Shown here: piece after piece, positions 27,063 to 37,220 of the stretch | How positions within the stretch are numbered: position 1 is the first letter of the stretch | Layout: every line of letters begins with the position of its first letter | Assembly (NCBI RefSeq): GCF_000338295.1 | Contig: NZ_ANMO01000120.1 | Span: 1-64,000, forward strand | Source of the DNA: Rhodopirellula europaea 6C | GTDB lineage: Bacteria > Planctomycetota > Planctomycetia > Pirellulales > Pirellulaceae | Length of the DNA: 64,000 nucleotides | Reading direction: 5' to 3' | The notes under the pieces: model-generated | Seen by the model: only the letters and a program-made list of their open reading frames with translations | The model's database searches: none | Told to the model about the DNA's origin: nothing | Position numbers and translations under genes: made by a program

Positions 27063-27092
27063 TGAAGAATCCGTGCCGTCTCGCCATCTAAC
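27063..27092 (+). promoter_or_regulatory. ECF-type promoter of the PP2C phosphatase gene
   Basis: TGAAGAATCCG and CATCTAAC are spaced by 22 nt from first base to first base, 53 bp before the ATG at 27145. The left box is identical over 11 bases to the promoter at 60115. Confidence 0.75.
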
Positions 27093-27144
27093 GGTTTGGC
27101 CGCCAGTCTTATGGCTCATTTTTCAATCTAGGTATCAAGATGCT

Positions 27145-28632
27145 ATGAAGCGATTAAGAACACCCTTGTTTTGGAGGCGACTTCCCTTGGCCCGTCAATT
27201 GCTCCTGGCGGTGAACTCGTTTCTGCTGATCATGGTCAGTGGTTTCTTGGTGGTGGACCACCGATTGCGGGTGCGGCGTGAGGTTGGGCAAACCAGAATC
27301 GCTTTGGCCGAAGAAGCCAAAACGTTGTACGAATCTGCTGTTGCTGTCGAAGGCGAGAACACAGACGCGGTGCAGAAATTGGTCGATAGCGTTTGTGCGA
27401 GGATGAACTCGGACGAATCGCCTGGGCACCACATTGCGCTGCAATGGGGAGGTGAACTGCTGCAAGCGAAATCGCACGGGCGTTCATCGCCGGAGATGTT
27501 TGATGCAATGATGGCAGCGGCCCATGGACACGTCGACGCGGAACCAATGGCTGAGGCGATGGTGGTCGGCGCGTTTCAGGGACCGGCCGGGCAGGTACTC
27601 GTTTCGGAACAGCGGTCGAACATTCTTGCCGTTGCTCGCGAGGCTCTGATTCGTCAAATGATCGCCGTGTTTCTCGCCGGTTCGCTTGCCGCATTTTTGG
27701 TGAACCTTGTCTTGCGGAAGATCGTGACCAAACCGATCCGTCGATTGGTGACGTCATTGCAGAGCGTTGGCGATGGAAATCTGGAATCACGAGTCGACGT
27801 GCATAGCTGTCGAGAGCTGACCTATCTTGGCGAGCAATTCAACGACATGGCATCGAAATTGGATGCGGCCGAACGGGACCGTCGCGTTCACATGACGAAA
27901 GCCAGGGCGATCCAACAAAACCTTCGGCCAAGTTCGGACGCCATCCCGGGACTAAACATTGCCGCGCTGTTCAAGCCTGCCGACGATGTCGGTGGCGACT
28001 ACTACGACGTCATCCGGCTAAACGATGATTCGACGCTGTTGTGTATCGCCGATGTTTGCGGACATGGCGTGCCTGCGGCGATGGCGGCGACGCTGTTGAA
28101 GGCGTTTGTTGCTGAGGCGGCTAAGCAGTCTCATCATCCGGCAGAAATTCTGACGCGTGTCAATCAGCAGTATTACGAGTACGTGATTTTAGGTTACTTT
28201 GCCACGATGGTGCTCGTGCGGGTTGACATGGCGGAAAAGCAACTGGTCTACGCGAATGCTGGTCATGAACTTCCGTTTGTACAATGTGACCAAGAACCGG
28301 TCCAGCGGCTGGACCACAGTGACCTGATACTTGGCGTCGAAGCGGATACAACGTACGAAGAATGCTGTCGTCCAATTTGCAGCGGGACCAAATTGGTGTT
28401 GGTCAGTGATGGCGTTACCGAAGCTTTCAACCCTGACGACGAACAGTTTGGTACTGAGCGAGTCAGCGACACGATTGCGAGGGCAATTGGTGAACACGCT
28501 TCGGACTTAGTCGTGCGATTCGATTCGGCACTCGAAGCCTTTCGTGATGGGCGTCAGGCATTCGATGACACGACGCTGGTTGTTGCCGAATTGATGAAAG
28601 AAGAAGGCCGTTCAAGCGAAGCAGCAGGTTGA
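27145..28632 (+). CDS. Membrane-bound HAMP-PP2C (SpoIIE-type) phosphatase
   Basis: The 495-aa protein has two membrane segments (around residues 17-37 and 175-198) enclosing a periplasmic sensor region. A HAMP domain follows (KPIRRLVTSLQSVGDGNLESR), then a coiled linker and a PP2C/SpoIIE catalytic domain with DDVGGDYYD, ADVCGHGVPAA, NAGHELPF and LVSDGVTEAFN metal-binding Asp motifs. Such proteins dephosphorylate anti-anti-sigma or similar proteins. The sensor has no recognised fold. No target anti-sigma antagonist is adjacent. The promoter belongs to the ECF motif group. Confidence 0.88.
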   Translation: MKRLRTPLFWRRLPLARQLLLAVNSFLLIMVSGFLVVDHRLRVRREVGQTRIALAEEAKTLYESAVAVEGENTDAVQKLVDSVCARMNSDESPGHHIALQWGGELLQAKSHGRSSPEMFDAMMAAAHGHVDAEPMAEAMVVGAFQGPAGQVLVSEQRSNILAVAREALIRQMIAVFLAGSLAAFLVNLVLRKIVTKPIRRLVTSLQSVGDGNLESRVDVHSCRELTYLGEQFNDMASKLDAAERDRRVHMTKARAIQQNLRPSSDAIPGLNIAALFKPADDVGGDYYDVIRLNDDSTLLCIADVCGHGVPAAMAATLLKAFVAEAAKQSHHPAEILTRVNQQYYEYVILGYFATMVLVRVDMAEKQLVYANAGHELPFVQCDQEPVQRLDHSDLILGVEADTTYEECCRPICSGTKLVLVSDGVTEAFNPDDEQFGTERVSDTIARAIGEHASDLVVRFDSALEAFRDGRQAFDDTTLVVAELMKEEGRSSEAAG

Positions 28633-28656
28633 AAAGTCTCTTGCGAGCTTCAGCCT

Positions 28657-29319
28657 TCAATCATTAGGTCTTTCGTGGGGATCGCCGACGTATGTGCCGG
28701 TGCGGACTCCGCCGAGGAAAGGCTGCTCCGGATAGCCGACACTGCAGAGCGGTCCGACCTTGATCAACCACGCACGACCGACTTGGCGAAAGCCCATCCG
28801 ACCGACGCTGCGAAGCGCAGAACGATTGGTGCATTCTGTCGTCAGGACGAGCTTTTCGATGCCCCGGTTCGGTAGTTGATGTGCTGCCGAGGACATCAAC
28901 GCGGCATACAAACGCCGACCACGATAGCTAGGCAAAATGAAGACATGGAAAACGAAACCAGTATCGTCTGGCAGGAAGAGAGGCAGCTGCGTGTCGGGGT
29001 GGCCATCGTGATTCATTTCTCCTGGAACATCGCCGTGGGCAATCCAGGCGAACCCTGCGAGCCTTTCGCCATCCATGACCGCGAAGCAAACCGCCTGATC
29101 GTCGCGGAGCCAAACGGCATGCCCTTCGTCGAGGTAGTTTTCCTCACCCAAATGCTGCCGAAGATCGTCCTCAGTCCATTGCACCACCGTCAAGCCTTCC
29201 GGGCAGGGAAAATGCGAAAGGCTTGCAAGATCGCAGCCAAAGAACAGTGTCCGGTTGGCGATCGCGATACGACGCATCACCCGGTAAGGCAACTGTTTTA
29301 GACGAGCGAGCAAGGGCAT
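28657..29319 (-). CDS. GNAT-type acetyltransferase
   Basis: The 220-aa protein shows a mixed core ending in FVFHVFILPSYRGRRLYAALM, the acetyl-CoA binding segment with RGRR in place of Q/RxxGxG/A, then KLVLTTECTNRSALRSVGRMGF typical of GNAT motif B. The substrate is unknown. I chose the ATG at 29319 because the longer frame opens with a TTG inside the upstream lipoprotein gene. It is probably co-transcribed with that gene, 21 bp upstream, and with the 462-aa metal-binding protein. Confidence 0.75.
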   Translation of the reverse strand: MPLLARLKQLPYRVMRRIAIANRTLFFGCDLASLSHFPCPEGLTVVQWTEDDLRQHLGEENYLDEGHAVWLRDDQAVCFAVMDGERLAGFAWIAHGDVPGEMNHDGHPDTQLPLFLPDDTGFVFHVFILPSYRGRRLYAALMSSAAHQLPNRGIEKLVLTTECTNRSALRSVGRMGFRQVGRAWLIKVGPLCSVGYPEQPFLGGVRTGTYVGDPHERPND

Positions 29320-29339
29320 CGGCTGACTCCGCAGTCGGA

Positions 29340-29615
29340 CTAATGGCAACAACTGCCGCCCCCGCCCGATGACGCACTTTTGGGCGGACTGGTGTAGCTA
29401 GCCGACGGTTGAGGGCTTGGTGTGTAATCCTGCGAGAAGTCAACATCCGAGGTGTTGTACTCGATGTTTGTTGCCGCTTGCTGGGCGTACTGCTCAGCCG
29501 TCATTTGCTGAGCGACTTGTTTTTTTCGCCAGGGCAATCCACCGGTGCATCCGGTTGTGCTGATGGCCGCCGCGACGACCGTGAGCGTAACGAAGCGAGA
29601 TAGTTTTGCGTTCAT
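29340..29615 (-). CDS. Small lipoprotein with Cys-Cys-His tail
   Basis: The 91-aa protein has a lipoprotein signal (LTVVAAAISTTGC), a Gln/Tyr-rich middle (QMTAEQYAQQAATNIEY) and a Gly-rich end GGGGSCCH. The terminal CCH is a plausible Cu or Zn ligand set. AAGGA precedes the ATG at 29615. No family is recognised. It lies directly downstream of the repeated CPV-CCxxC protein. Confidence 0.7.
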   Translation of the reverse strand: MNAKLSRFVTLTVVAAAISTTGCTGGLPWRKKQVAQQMTAEQYAQQAATNIEYNTSDVDFSQDYTPSPQPSASYTSPPKSASSGGGGSCCH

Positions 29616-29822
29616 GGGAACGTCCTTGTTGTGTGAAGTGAAATTCGTTTCCACTTGAGATTTGAAGCATGCCGAAACGCTCGACATAAAAGGGCGGGGA
29701 CGGCGTGTAAGCGTCATCACCGAAGTGAATCAACCGGGACACCGCCCCCGCGTTTTCAAGAAAATGGATACAAGGCGCTTTCGTCCGGTGAGCTACCCTG
29801 ACAATCCATCTTCTACTTCCGC

Positions 29823-31211
29823 CTAACGAAGCGTCGGAGCGTTGACCCCCTGCTGAGCGAGAACGGCGAGCCACTTTTGCGGTTCCGCCGCGATTTTCTT
29901 TGCACAGCCAGGGCAGCAGATATAGATTGCTTTGCCAGCGGCATGAACCTTGTAGGGACCGCCCATTGCATCGAGTGGTTCATCCATCACAGGGCATTTC
30001 TTTTGAGCAGCGATGAACGGTGCGTCCTCGGCACTGACTTTGAAGATGCCTGCGCGGACTTGGTCTGTCCCGGCTGGCACCGAACCCGCTGAACCGCCAC
30101 CGTAGACCATTGCCATGTACTTTGCTGGATCAGCTTTGATCTTCTTGATGCAACCCTTGCAGCACAAGAAGATCGGTTTGTCGCCGACCATGACCTTGAT
30201 CGGATTCCCCATGCTCCCGAGTGGTTCATCCATGACCGGGCAAACCTCCTGGCGAGCAATCAAAGCCGCGTCCGCCTGAGTCGAAGAGGTCACGGAAATG
30301 TTTAGAGCCGATGCTGCGGCAACCGCACTTCCAACTTCTTCAGTCCCCTTCTGATCCCCGTAAACCATCGCCAAGTACTTTGCCGGTTCCGCTTGAACCT
30401 TCTTGATGCAGCCTTTGCAGCACAGATAGATCGGCTTGTCGCCAACGGAAACTTTGATCGGTGTGCCCATGCCACCGAGCGGCTCGTCCATTACAGGACA
30501 GACTTTCTGTTGCGCGATCGCTTGCGCGTCTGCGGCCGTTGAAGTTGCGACGGTTATTTGAGGACGTCCGGCAGCGTACTTCGCCGGATCCGACTTGACG
30601 GCGTTCACGCAACCACCGCAGCAAACGAAGACACGTTGGCCGTTCACATCTACGGCCACGGGATCACCCATGCTGCCGAGAGGTTTGCCGCTGACGGGAC
30701 AAATTTTTTGACGTGCGATCGCGGCGGCGGCGAGTTGCATTTCGCTGGCCGGCACTGTTGCCACTTCCTTCAGGCTGAGCGGTTGTCCGCTACTCGCTTC
30801 GATACCGACGAGTTGGACGTCAATCTCGATCTGACGTCCGGCAATCTGGGAAAGGTTCACCGGGGCGGTCAGGCCACCCTTGCCATCGGGCAACAAATCG
30901 TAGCGGTAACGTTTCGCGTTGCCCTCAACGCGAAGAGACGCGGCTCCGCGACCTTGATTGACCGACACGGCGCGGCCGTTGCGGTCGTAAACGAACATTT
31001 GGATGCCGCCTTGTGAAACGACCGTTTCCAATTGAACGCCACCGGCTTGTTTCAAAGAACCGCCGTGGGGTCCGGCGACCGGACGGGCCAATTCAGACGC
31101 CATCGCCTGACCCGGCATTGAGTGGTTATGACCAGCATGATTGTGCTGAGCAACCGCCGTTGAGGCCAAAGCGACCGTGAACAAGGCGGCGAGTAGGGTT
31201 TCGTACTTCAT
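29823..31211 (-). CDS. Secreted protein with four CPV..CCxGC metal-binding modules
   Basis: The 462-aa protein has a signal peptide (ending AVAQ), a His-rich start (HNHAGHNHSM) and a beta-rich N-terminal domain. Four tandem modules follow, each with CPVxxxPLxxMG and, about 26 residues later, CCxGC. The Cys sets are 171/197/198/201, 238/264/265/268, 324/350/351/354 and 406/432/433/436. Modules 2 and 3 are nearly identical. They resemble YHS/TRASH metal-binding units. A periplasmic metal reservoir or chaperone for CusBA is likely but inferred. An ECF-type promoter lies at 31270-31299. Confidence 0.8.
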   Translation of the reverse strand: MKYETLLAALFTVALASTAVAQHNHAGHNHSMPGQAMASELARPVAGPHGGSLKQAGGVQLETVVSQGGIQMFVYDRNGRAVSVNQGRGAASLRVEGNAKRYRYDLLPDGKGGLTAPVNLSQIAGRQIEIDVQLVGIEASSGQPLSLKEVATVPASEMQLAAAAIARQKICPVSGKPLGSMGDPVAVDVNGQRVFVCCGGCVNAVKSDPAKYAAGRPQITVATSTAADAQAIAQQKVCPVMDEPLGGMGTPIKVSVGDKPIYLCCKGCIKKVQAEPAKYLAMVYGDQKGTEEVGSAVAAASALNISVTSSTQADAALIARQEVCPVMDEPLGSMGNPIKVMVGDKPIFLCCKGCIKKIKADPAKYMAMVYGGGSAGSVPAGTDQVRAGIFKVSAEDAPFIAAQKKCPVMDEPLDAMGGPYKVHAAGKAIYICCPGCAKKIAAEPQKWLAVLAQQGVNAPTLR

Positions 31212-31269
31212 CGAAATTCATTCCTTTCTAAGCGTATGCGACCGATTCCTTTGGCCGCTTCGGTTGTCA

Positions 31270-31299
31270 GTTGGATGCCTGGCGACCAGGAATCCTTCA
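31270..31299 (-). promoter_or_regulatory. ECF-type promoter of the four-module protein
   Basis: On the minus strand TGAAGGATTC and CATCCAAC are 22 nt apart, 59 bp before the ATG at 31211. Differences from consensus are A to G in the left box and T to C in the right box. Confidence 0.7.
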
Positions 31300-31342
31300 C
31301 GTGTTTTGAAAAAGTTTTAGAGTTGGGAGTTTCCCATCTCTT

Positions 31343-34300
31343 CTAAGCTGCTCTGGTCAGTTCCTCCGTTGGTTTTTCTTCGGTTCCTTCCCAAAGCTCA
31401 TCTTGAAACCCGAATCGCATCTTCATTTCCAGATAGGCGCTGTAGAGCGTTGGGACAATGAACGACGTGAACGGCTCGGCAAGCATGCCACCAAAGACCG
31501 GGATCGCCATCGCGCGGGCCACGTCGGCTCCGCGGCCGGTTGCGATCAACACAGGGACCAGAGCGGCCAGGGTCGTCACCGTCGTCATCATGCAGGGTCG
31601 AATGCGTTTCAACCCTGCCTCGTAAACGGTGTCACGGATTTCTTGAACAGAAGTGACCTTTCGTTTTTGCAGCAACTGATGGATATAAGTTGCCATCACG
31701 ACGCCATCGTCGACAGCGAGGCCGAACAACGCGATGAAACCAACCCAGACCGCAGTGTTGAGTTCCACGTCCATCCATGCGACCAGGACCATGCCGCCCG
31801 CAAACGCCACCGGAATGCCGGTGAATACCGCCATCGCGATCGGCAAGTTGCGAAATTCAAAGTAAATCAGCAGCAAGTTGATTACGATCACCACGGGGAT
31901 GATCCACATCAGTCGCAGGTTTGCCTCAATTTGGTTGCGGAAACTGCCGACAGCTTCCAGCGAGTAACCGGTTGGCAAAGCAAGGTGTTTGGGGTTTGAC
32001 GGTGGCAAGGCTTGCGCTTCACGAAGTTGTTCCTCAATCGCGGTCACTGATTCCAAATCTCCCTTGGAACCATTGGTCATGAACGAGACGTGGGCAACCA
32101 GTCGTCCGTTCTCGCTATTGATCGCGCCCGGCCCCCAGGTTGTTTCAAGCGTTGCCAGTTCTTGAAGCGGAACCACCGCTCCGCTGTGTGTGACGACCGG
32201 TAGCCGATTCAACTGATCAATGCGTTCACGAAGATCGCGGTTGTAGCGCAGGCGAACTGGGTAGCGTTCACGGCCCTCAACCGTTTTGATCAAGTTCATT
32301 CCGCCGAGCGCGGTCTCAATCACTTGATTCACCATCGAAGCACTCATCCCGTAACGAGAAGCGGCTTCGCGTTCGACCGTGAACTCGATATAGGGTTTCC
32401 CCAACACGATGTCTGGATTGACTGTTCCCGAATTAATGAAGGGCGATTCCTTTAGTGTCGCTGAAACGTCCATTGCCGCAGTAGCAAGAGTTTGCAGATC
32501 GTCACCATAGACGCGAATCGCCATCGGTGCCTTGATACCACTTTGCAACATCACAACGCGACCTTCGATCGGTTGCAACGCGGATGCCGGAGTAACACCA
32601 GGCAGTGTCGCGACTCGATTGATCTCGTCCCAGATGTCTCGCGAAGTCACGCCCTCACGCCATTCGCTTTCTGGCTTCAGCATGACGTACGTTTCGACCA
32701 TCGCCGCGGGAGCCGGGTCCAGCGCCGACTCAACCCGACCGATCTTGCCTAAGACGTCCTTCACCTCGGGAATTTGGCCGATCAACACATCCTGCGTTTG
32801 CAGCACCTGCATCGCCTGTGAAAAGCTGGCTGCCGGATACAGCGTCGGCATGTAGAACCAACTTCCTTCATCCAGGGCAATCCAGTCATCGCTTTGTAAT
32901 CCGGTAAAGACGTGTTTGGCATCGACGTAGCCAGGGAAATCATTCAGCTCGGCCCCAAATACGCGAGCAACCTTTTCGACAGGCTGCAGCACCATTGGCA
33001 TTCCAAAGAAGGCCCCAACCCCAATCACCAACAAGATCGCTGGAAACGACAAAGCGAATGCTTTGTGGTTCAGTGCGTGACGTAGTCGAGCGGCATAAAT
33101 CCAGCGAACAAATCGGCTCGACGGAATTTCTTCGATCGGACGAATTCGCTCACGAAGCAACTGCCAACCGCCGACCAGTCCGATCACGCTCGCTACGAGA
33201 GTGATGATCCAGGTTTCCAGACCAAAATAGCCGCCCAGATCATCACCCCACATGAAGTGCGACATCGCGGCCAACAATACCGAGAGCGAAATCGCGGCCA
33301 TCGCCGCAGACAGCTTTCGATAGTTCGCGCTTCGCAGCATGATACGACTGAGTGCGGGAACAATCGTCACCGCCGTAATCATCGCGGCGGCAATCGCGAA
33401 TGTCTTCGTATACGCCAACGGAGAAAACAGTCGGTAATCGCGCCCGGTCAAAAAGAAGACCGGCAAAAAGCTAACAATCGTCGTCAGGACAGCCGTGACG
33501 ACAGCGGGAGCGACTTCAATAGTTGCCTCGTAGACGACTTCGGTTCGCGACTTCTCCCGATCTACTCCACTCTTTATCTCCCCGTCCTCCTTCTCCCAAT
33601 CCGCTAAATGCTGATAGATATTTTCGGAGACGATGATCGCCATGTCGACCATCGTACCGATCGCGATGGCAATGCCCGCTAGCGACATGATGTTCGCCTC
33701 GACTCCAACGAAGTGCATCGCGATGAAGGACATCAAAACGGCGGCGGGCAAACAGATCGCGACAACAAAACTGCTGCGAATGTGGAGCAGGAACAGCAAG
33801 ATGATGATTGCGGTGATGATGATCTCGTCGCGCAACGCGTGAGTCAGCGTCGCCATCGTCTCGTCAATCAAACCGCTACGGTCGTACACGCCATGAATCT
33901 TGACACCCTTGAGCGCCGGCTCGATCGCCGCGATCTTTGCTTTGACACGGTCGATGACCACACGAGGGTTCTCGCCGTATCGCATTACCACAACGCCACC
34001 GACAGCTTCGGAGCCGTTGTAGTCCAAGGCACCGCGACGGAAGTCCGGACCGAGTTGCACTTCCGCTACATCGCTTACGCGGACCGGGACGCCCTCGCGT
34101 TGCAAAATAACGGTGTCTTCGATGTCAGAAATGGCCTTGGACTTGTCGCCATCGGTTCCCAGGAAACCTTTTCCGCGAACAATAAATTCCATTCCCGTTG
34201 ATTCCACCGTCTTGGCACCAACGTCAACGTTCGAACCCTTGATCGCCATCGCAAGTTTATCGAGCGAGATGTTGTGGAACCGCAGTTTGTCGGGGTCGAC

Positions 34301-34870
34301 CTCAATCTGATACTGCCGAACGTATCCGCCGATGGAAGCAACTTCGCTAACACCTTCGACGGCTTGCAGTTCGTACTTGACGACGAAGTCCTGCATGCTG
34401 CGAAGTTCGGCGAGACTCATGCCCTCTTCGGGCGGCTGCAGCGTGTAGTAGTAAACTTGCCCGAGTCCCGTCGCGTCGGGACCGAGCTGCGGCACAACGC
34501 CTTCGGGCAACTGAGACGCAGCGGAACCGAGTTGCTCAGAGACACGACTGCGTGCCCAGTAAAAATCGATTTCATCCTTGAACGTGACTTGAACAAAGCT
34601 ATAGCCAAACATGCTCTTGCCGCGTACCGACTCCGCACCAGGAACCGCCAGCAACGAAACACTCAACGGGTACGTGACTTGGTCTTCGATGTCTTTGGGT
34701 GATCGACCAGGCCACGGCGTTAGCACGATGACTTGGTTCTCGCCGACGTTCGGGATTGCGTCGATGGGAACCGATTGGAACGCGAACCAGCCACCAACCG
34801 AAGCACCGATCGTCAGCATGACGACCAGCCACGGTTCTTTGACGCAAAAGCGTATGAGTAGATTTAGCAT
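31343..34870 (-). CDS. cusA: CusA/CzcA-type RND heavy-metal efflux pump
   Basis: The 1175-aa inner-membrane protein has the heavy-metal RND pattern: an N-terminal helix (EPWLVVMLTIGASVGGW), PNVGENQVIVLTPWPGRSP, periplasmic porter domains, and transmembrane blocks with GIAIAIGTMVDMAIIVSENI carrying the proton-relay Asp. A second half includes DDGVVMATYIHQLL. The length is slightly above the usual 1040-1060 because of loops, one of which (around 33560-33600) is coded by a CT-rich stretch resembling the dispersed repeats. It pumps Cu(I)/Ag(I) or Co/Zn/Cd from the periplasm. cusB lies 65 bp upstream in the same operon. Confidence 0.93.
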   Translation of the reverse strand: MLNLLIRFCVKEPWLVVMLTIGASVGGWFAFQSVPIDAIPNVGENQVIVLTPWPGRSPKDIEDQVTYPLSVSLLAVPGAESVRGKSMFGYSFVQVTFKDEIDFYWARSRVSEQLGSAASQLPEGVVPQLGPDATGLGQVYYYTLQPPEEGMSLAELRSMQDFVVKYELQAVEGVSEVASIGGYVRQYQIEVDPDKLRFHNISLDKLAMAIKGSNVDVGAKTVESTGMEFIVRGKGFLGTDGDKSKAISDIEDTVILQREGVPVRVSDVAEVQLGPDFRRGALDYNGSEAVGGVVVMRYGENPRVVIDRVKAKIAAIEPALKGVKIHGVYDRSGLIDETMATLTHALRDEIIITAIIILLFLLHIRSSFVVAICLPAAVLMSFIAMHFVGVEANIMSLAGIAIAIGTMVDMAIIVSENIYQHLADWEKEDGEIKSGVDREKSRTEVVYEATIEVAPAVVTAVLTTIVSFLPVFFLTGRDYRLFSPLAYTKTFAIAAAMITAVTIVPALSRIMLRSANYRKLSAAMAAISLSVLLAAMSHFMWGDDLGGYFGLETWIITLVASVIGLVGGWQLLRERIRPIEEIPSSRFVRWIYAARLRHALNHKAFALSFPAILLVIGVGAFFGMPMVLQPVEKVARVFGAELNDFPGYVDAKHVFTGLQSDDWIALDEGSWFYMPTLYPAASFSQAMQVLQTQDVLIGQIPEVKDVLGKIGRVESALDPAPAAMVETYVMLKPESEWREGVTSRDIWDEINRVATLPGVTPASALQPIEGRVVMLQSGIKAPMAIRVYGDDLQTLATAAMDVSATLKESPFINSGTVNPDIVLGKPYIEFTVEREAASRYGMSASMVNQVIETALGGMNLIKTVEGRERYPVRLRYNRDLRERIDQLNRLPVVTHSGAVVPLQELATLETTWGPGAINSENGRLVAHVSFMTNGSKGDLESVTAIEEQLREAQALPPSNPKHLALPTGYSLEAVGSFRNQIEANLRLMWIIPVVIVINLLLIYFEFRNLPIAMAVFTGIPVAFAGGMVLVAWMDVELNTAVWVGFIALFGLAVDDGVVMATYIHQLLQKRKVTSVQEIRDTVYEAGLKRIRPCMMTTVTTLAALVPVLIATGRGADVARAMAIPVFGGMLAEPFTSFIVPTLYSAYLEMKMRFGFQDELWEGTEEKPTEELTRAA

Positions 34871-34934
34871 CGTCGGCCTTCCTGCGGTTTACTGGTTGTC
34901 ATTGCATGCGTCTGACGCAACTTTGATCGCTCGT

Positions 34935-37220
34935 TCATTGCATCTCTCCGGTATCCGTGCCGAATCCAACCACCTTGAAACTCACTTCTTGTCCATCGCC
35001 GTTGGCGGCATTCATGGCCAAATCGCGAACGGTCTCGCCGCACGTCAGCATCTCGCTGCCCCAGTACGGGTTTTGCAGTTCACCACCGGGCTGCATCCAA
35101 TCGCCGCCGCCACCTGGGACCATCGGGCAATACATGTGGACCAGCGACCGTGCTGTTTTGGGACCACGCGCAATCGTCGCCGCCTTCAACAATGCATGGC
35201 TAACACTTCGGTAGGCCTCACGGGCGGTCTCAAGCGAACCGTCCATTCGCGATGCCCCGCGACGAGCGCTGGCGAAACGACTTTGAGCCTCATCGGGCAC
35301 TTCGGAAAGCATTTCGAGTCTTGCCAATGCATCCAACAGAGTGTTCAGGGCGACTGGCGGCGGAGTTGTGTCGGCCGACATGGCACACTGAATTTCAAAG
35401 TAAGCGTCGTAAGCACGGTCGAATTGAGCTGCGGATTGACCTGCCAGCATCACCGGTGTCGTTTCGGGCAACTGCAATGGTCCGGGTGAGTAGCTCGGTG
35501 CTTTGCTGGGGTCCATCAACGAAGGATTCCCGGCGAGTTGCATCTGGGAGTCGATCAGGAAATTGCCGTTCGTTGCGACCGTCTCGCCCGCCACCATTCC
35601 CTCGACGATGATGGCTTCGGTGTCATTCATCTGACCGACCGTGACACGACGAATCTCAAAACGACCCGGCTCCGTTTCCACATAGACAACTCCGTTCTCG
35701 CCAGTCAACAAGACCGCATCGCGTGGAACTGTGACGACACGCTGTTGAGGCTGTGGCTCGGTGGCGTAGCCGAGTTGCGATGTCGGCACCAAATCCATGC
35801 CGCATAAGGGACACATGCCCGGTTCTTCGCGAATCACCTGAGGATGCATCGGGCTGATGTACTTCCCGGACAAGGCGGGGTCGTAGACAAAGTCCGTCGA
35901 GATCGCGGGGACTGTAATGCGAGCGGTTGCGTAGTCGCCTGGACGCAATTTCCCGTCATAGTTCATGACTTCGACGCGAACGCGAACCGTTCGGGTCGTT
36001 GGATTGACGGTTGGGTCGATGAAGGCAACGCGCCCCGTGAAGACTTCGCCCGGCATCGACTGAATCTCCGCTTCGACCTGTTGACCAAAGCGTACCGAAG
36101 CCGCGTCGTCCGGAAACAGATCAAGCATCAACCAGACGGAAGTCAGATCAGCGATGCGGTAGATCTTCTGTCCTGTTTTGACATAATCACCTTCGACGGC
36201 GGCTTTCTCGAGCACCGTGCCGGTTTGCGGTGACTTAATGCGAATACGGGAGTTTGGCTTACCGCTTTTCTTTAGTGCTGCAATTTGCGAATCGGTCATT
36301 CCGAGTTCGCTTAGGTTTTCGCGAGCCATTTCTCGCAGATCGGAACTGTTGATGCTAAACCGACCGACCGACTTGCTCTCCATGCTGGCGATGTATTCGG
36401 TTTGAGCTGAATACAATTTGGGGCTGTATATTAGCGCGAGGTCATCGCCTTCGGTCACCTCCACACCAACGTAATCGGCGTAGAGTTCTTCAAGCCGACC
36501 GTCGATGTAGGCAGAGATCGTTGATAAACGACTCTCGTCAAAATCAATCGAACCAATCGTTCGGATGGTTCGTGTCACTTCGCCAAATCTGCTGGTTGCC
36601 GTTTGGATTCCAACCAACCGCCGAGCTGCAGACTCGATCGTGACCGAAATCCCATCGCCGCCACCGCCGCCAGTCGCTTCGACCAACTCCATTGCACATA
36701 CGGGACATCGGCCTGGTTCGGTCGATGGCGGGGTACACATCATCGGGCAGATATATCGTTTTTCCTCGCCGCCGCTCGCATCGGCGACCGCTTCTGACTC
36801 GCCGCCGGAGAAACCATTGGCGGTCACCCATTCGGATCGTTGTGCGAATCCGATCATGACCAAGATCAATGCGGCCACGGCGGTGACGACAGCCGCGTTC
36901 ACTCCGACACGCAACAACCACCCAAAGCCACCGACTTTCGTTTCGGCCAACGCGGCCGTTGAAGCAGGTGTGTCCGGCGTGCTGACTTTGGTCGGTGAAT
37001 CCGGCTGGCTTGCTGTGTCGGGCGTCGCGTCTGATGACTTCGTTTCCGCTGACACGTCCTGCTCCTCGTTCGTACTCGGCTGATGATTCTTATTCATGCT
37101 TGACGCCTCCTTGTTTTCAGGCACGGATGCTTCGCTAGTTGATTGAGCGACTGGCTCGGAACGCGTCTCCGCATCCTCGGCCGCTGTTGTTTTTTTGTTT
37201 TGATGATTGTGATTTGACAT
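34935..37220 (-). CDS. cusB: CusB-type periplasmic adaptor with two heavy-metal-binding domains
   Basis: The 761-aa membrane-fusion protein has a charged N-terminus, one membrane segment and a first heavy-metal-binding domain (YICPMMCTPP..CPVCAMELVE). The adaptor core follows with lipoyl (RIKSPQTGTVLEKAAVEGDYV) and beta-barrel parts. A second heavy-metal-binding domain sits in an unusual internal position (YISPMHPQVI..CPLCGMDLVP). A C-terminal helical domain of about 150 residues is extra. It links CusA to the outer-membrane channel and hands over metal. The ATG at 37220 is chosen for GGAG nine bases upstream. The long N-terminus is Glu/Thr/Ser-rich. Confidence 0.9.
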   Translation of the reverse strand: MSNHNHQNKKTTAAEDAETRSEPVAQSTSEASVPENKEASSMNKNHQPSTNEEQDVSAETKSSDATPDTASQPDSPTKVSTPDTPASTAALAETKVGGFGWLLRVGVNAAVVTAVAALILVMIGFAQRSEWVTANGFSGGESEAVADASGGEEKRYICPMMCTPPSTEPGRCPVCAMELVEATGGGGGDGISVTIESAARRLVGIQTATSRFGEVTRTIRTIGSIDFDESRLSTISAYIDGRLEELYADYVGVEVTEGDDLALIYSPKLYSAQTEYIASMESKSVGRFSINSSDLREMARENLSELGMTDSQIAALKKSGKPNSRIRIKSPQTGTVLEKAAVEGDYVKTGQKIYRIADLTSVWLMLDLFPDDAASVRFGQQVEAEIQSMPGEVFTGRVAFIDPTVNPTTRTVRVRVEVMNYDGKLRPGDYATARITVPAISTDFVYDPALSGKYISPMHPQVIREEPGMCPLCGMDLVPTSQLGYATEPQPQQRVVTVPRDAVLLTGENGVVYVETEPGRFEIRRVTVGQMNDTEAIIVEGMVAGETVATNGNFLIDSQMQLAGNPSLMDPSKAPSYSPGPLQLPETTPVMLAGQSAAQFDRAYDAYFEIQCAMSADTTPPPVALNTLLDALARLEMLSEVPDEAQSRFASARRGASRMDGSLETAREAYRSVSHALLKAATIARGPKTARSLVHMYCPMVPGGGGDWMQPGGELQNPYWGSEMLTCGETVRDLAMNAANGDGQEVSFKVVGFGTDTGEMQ

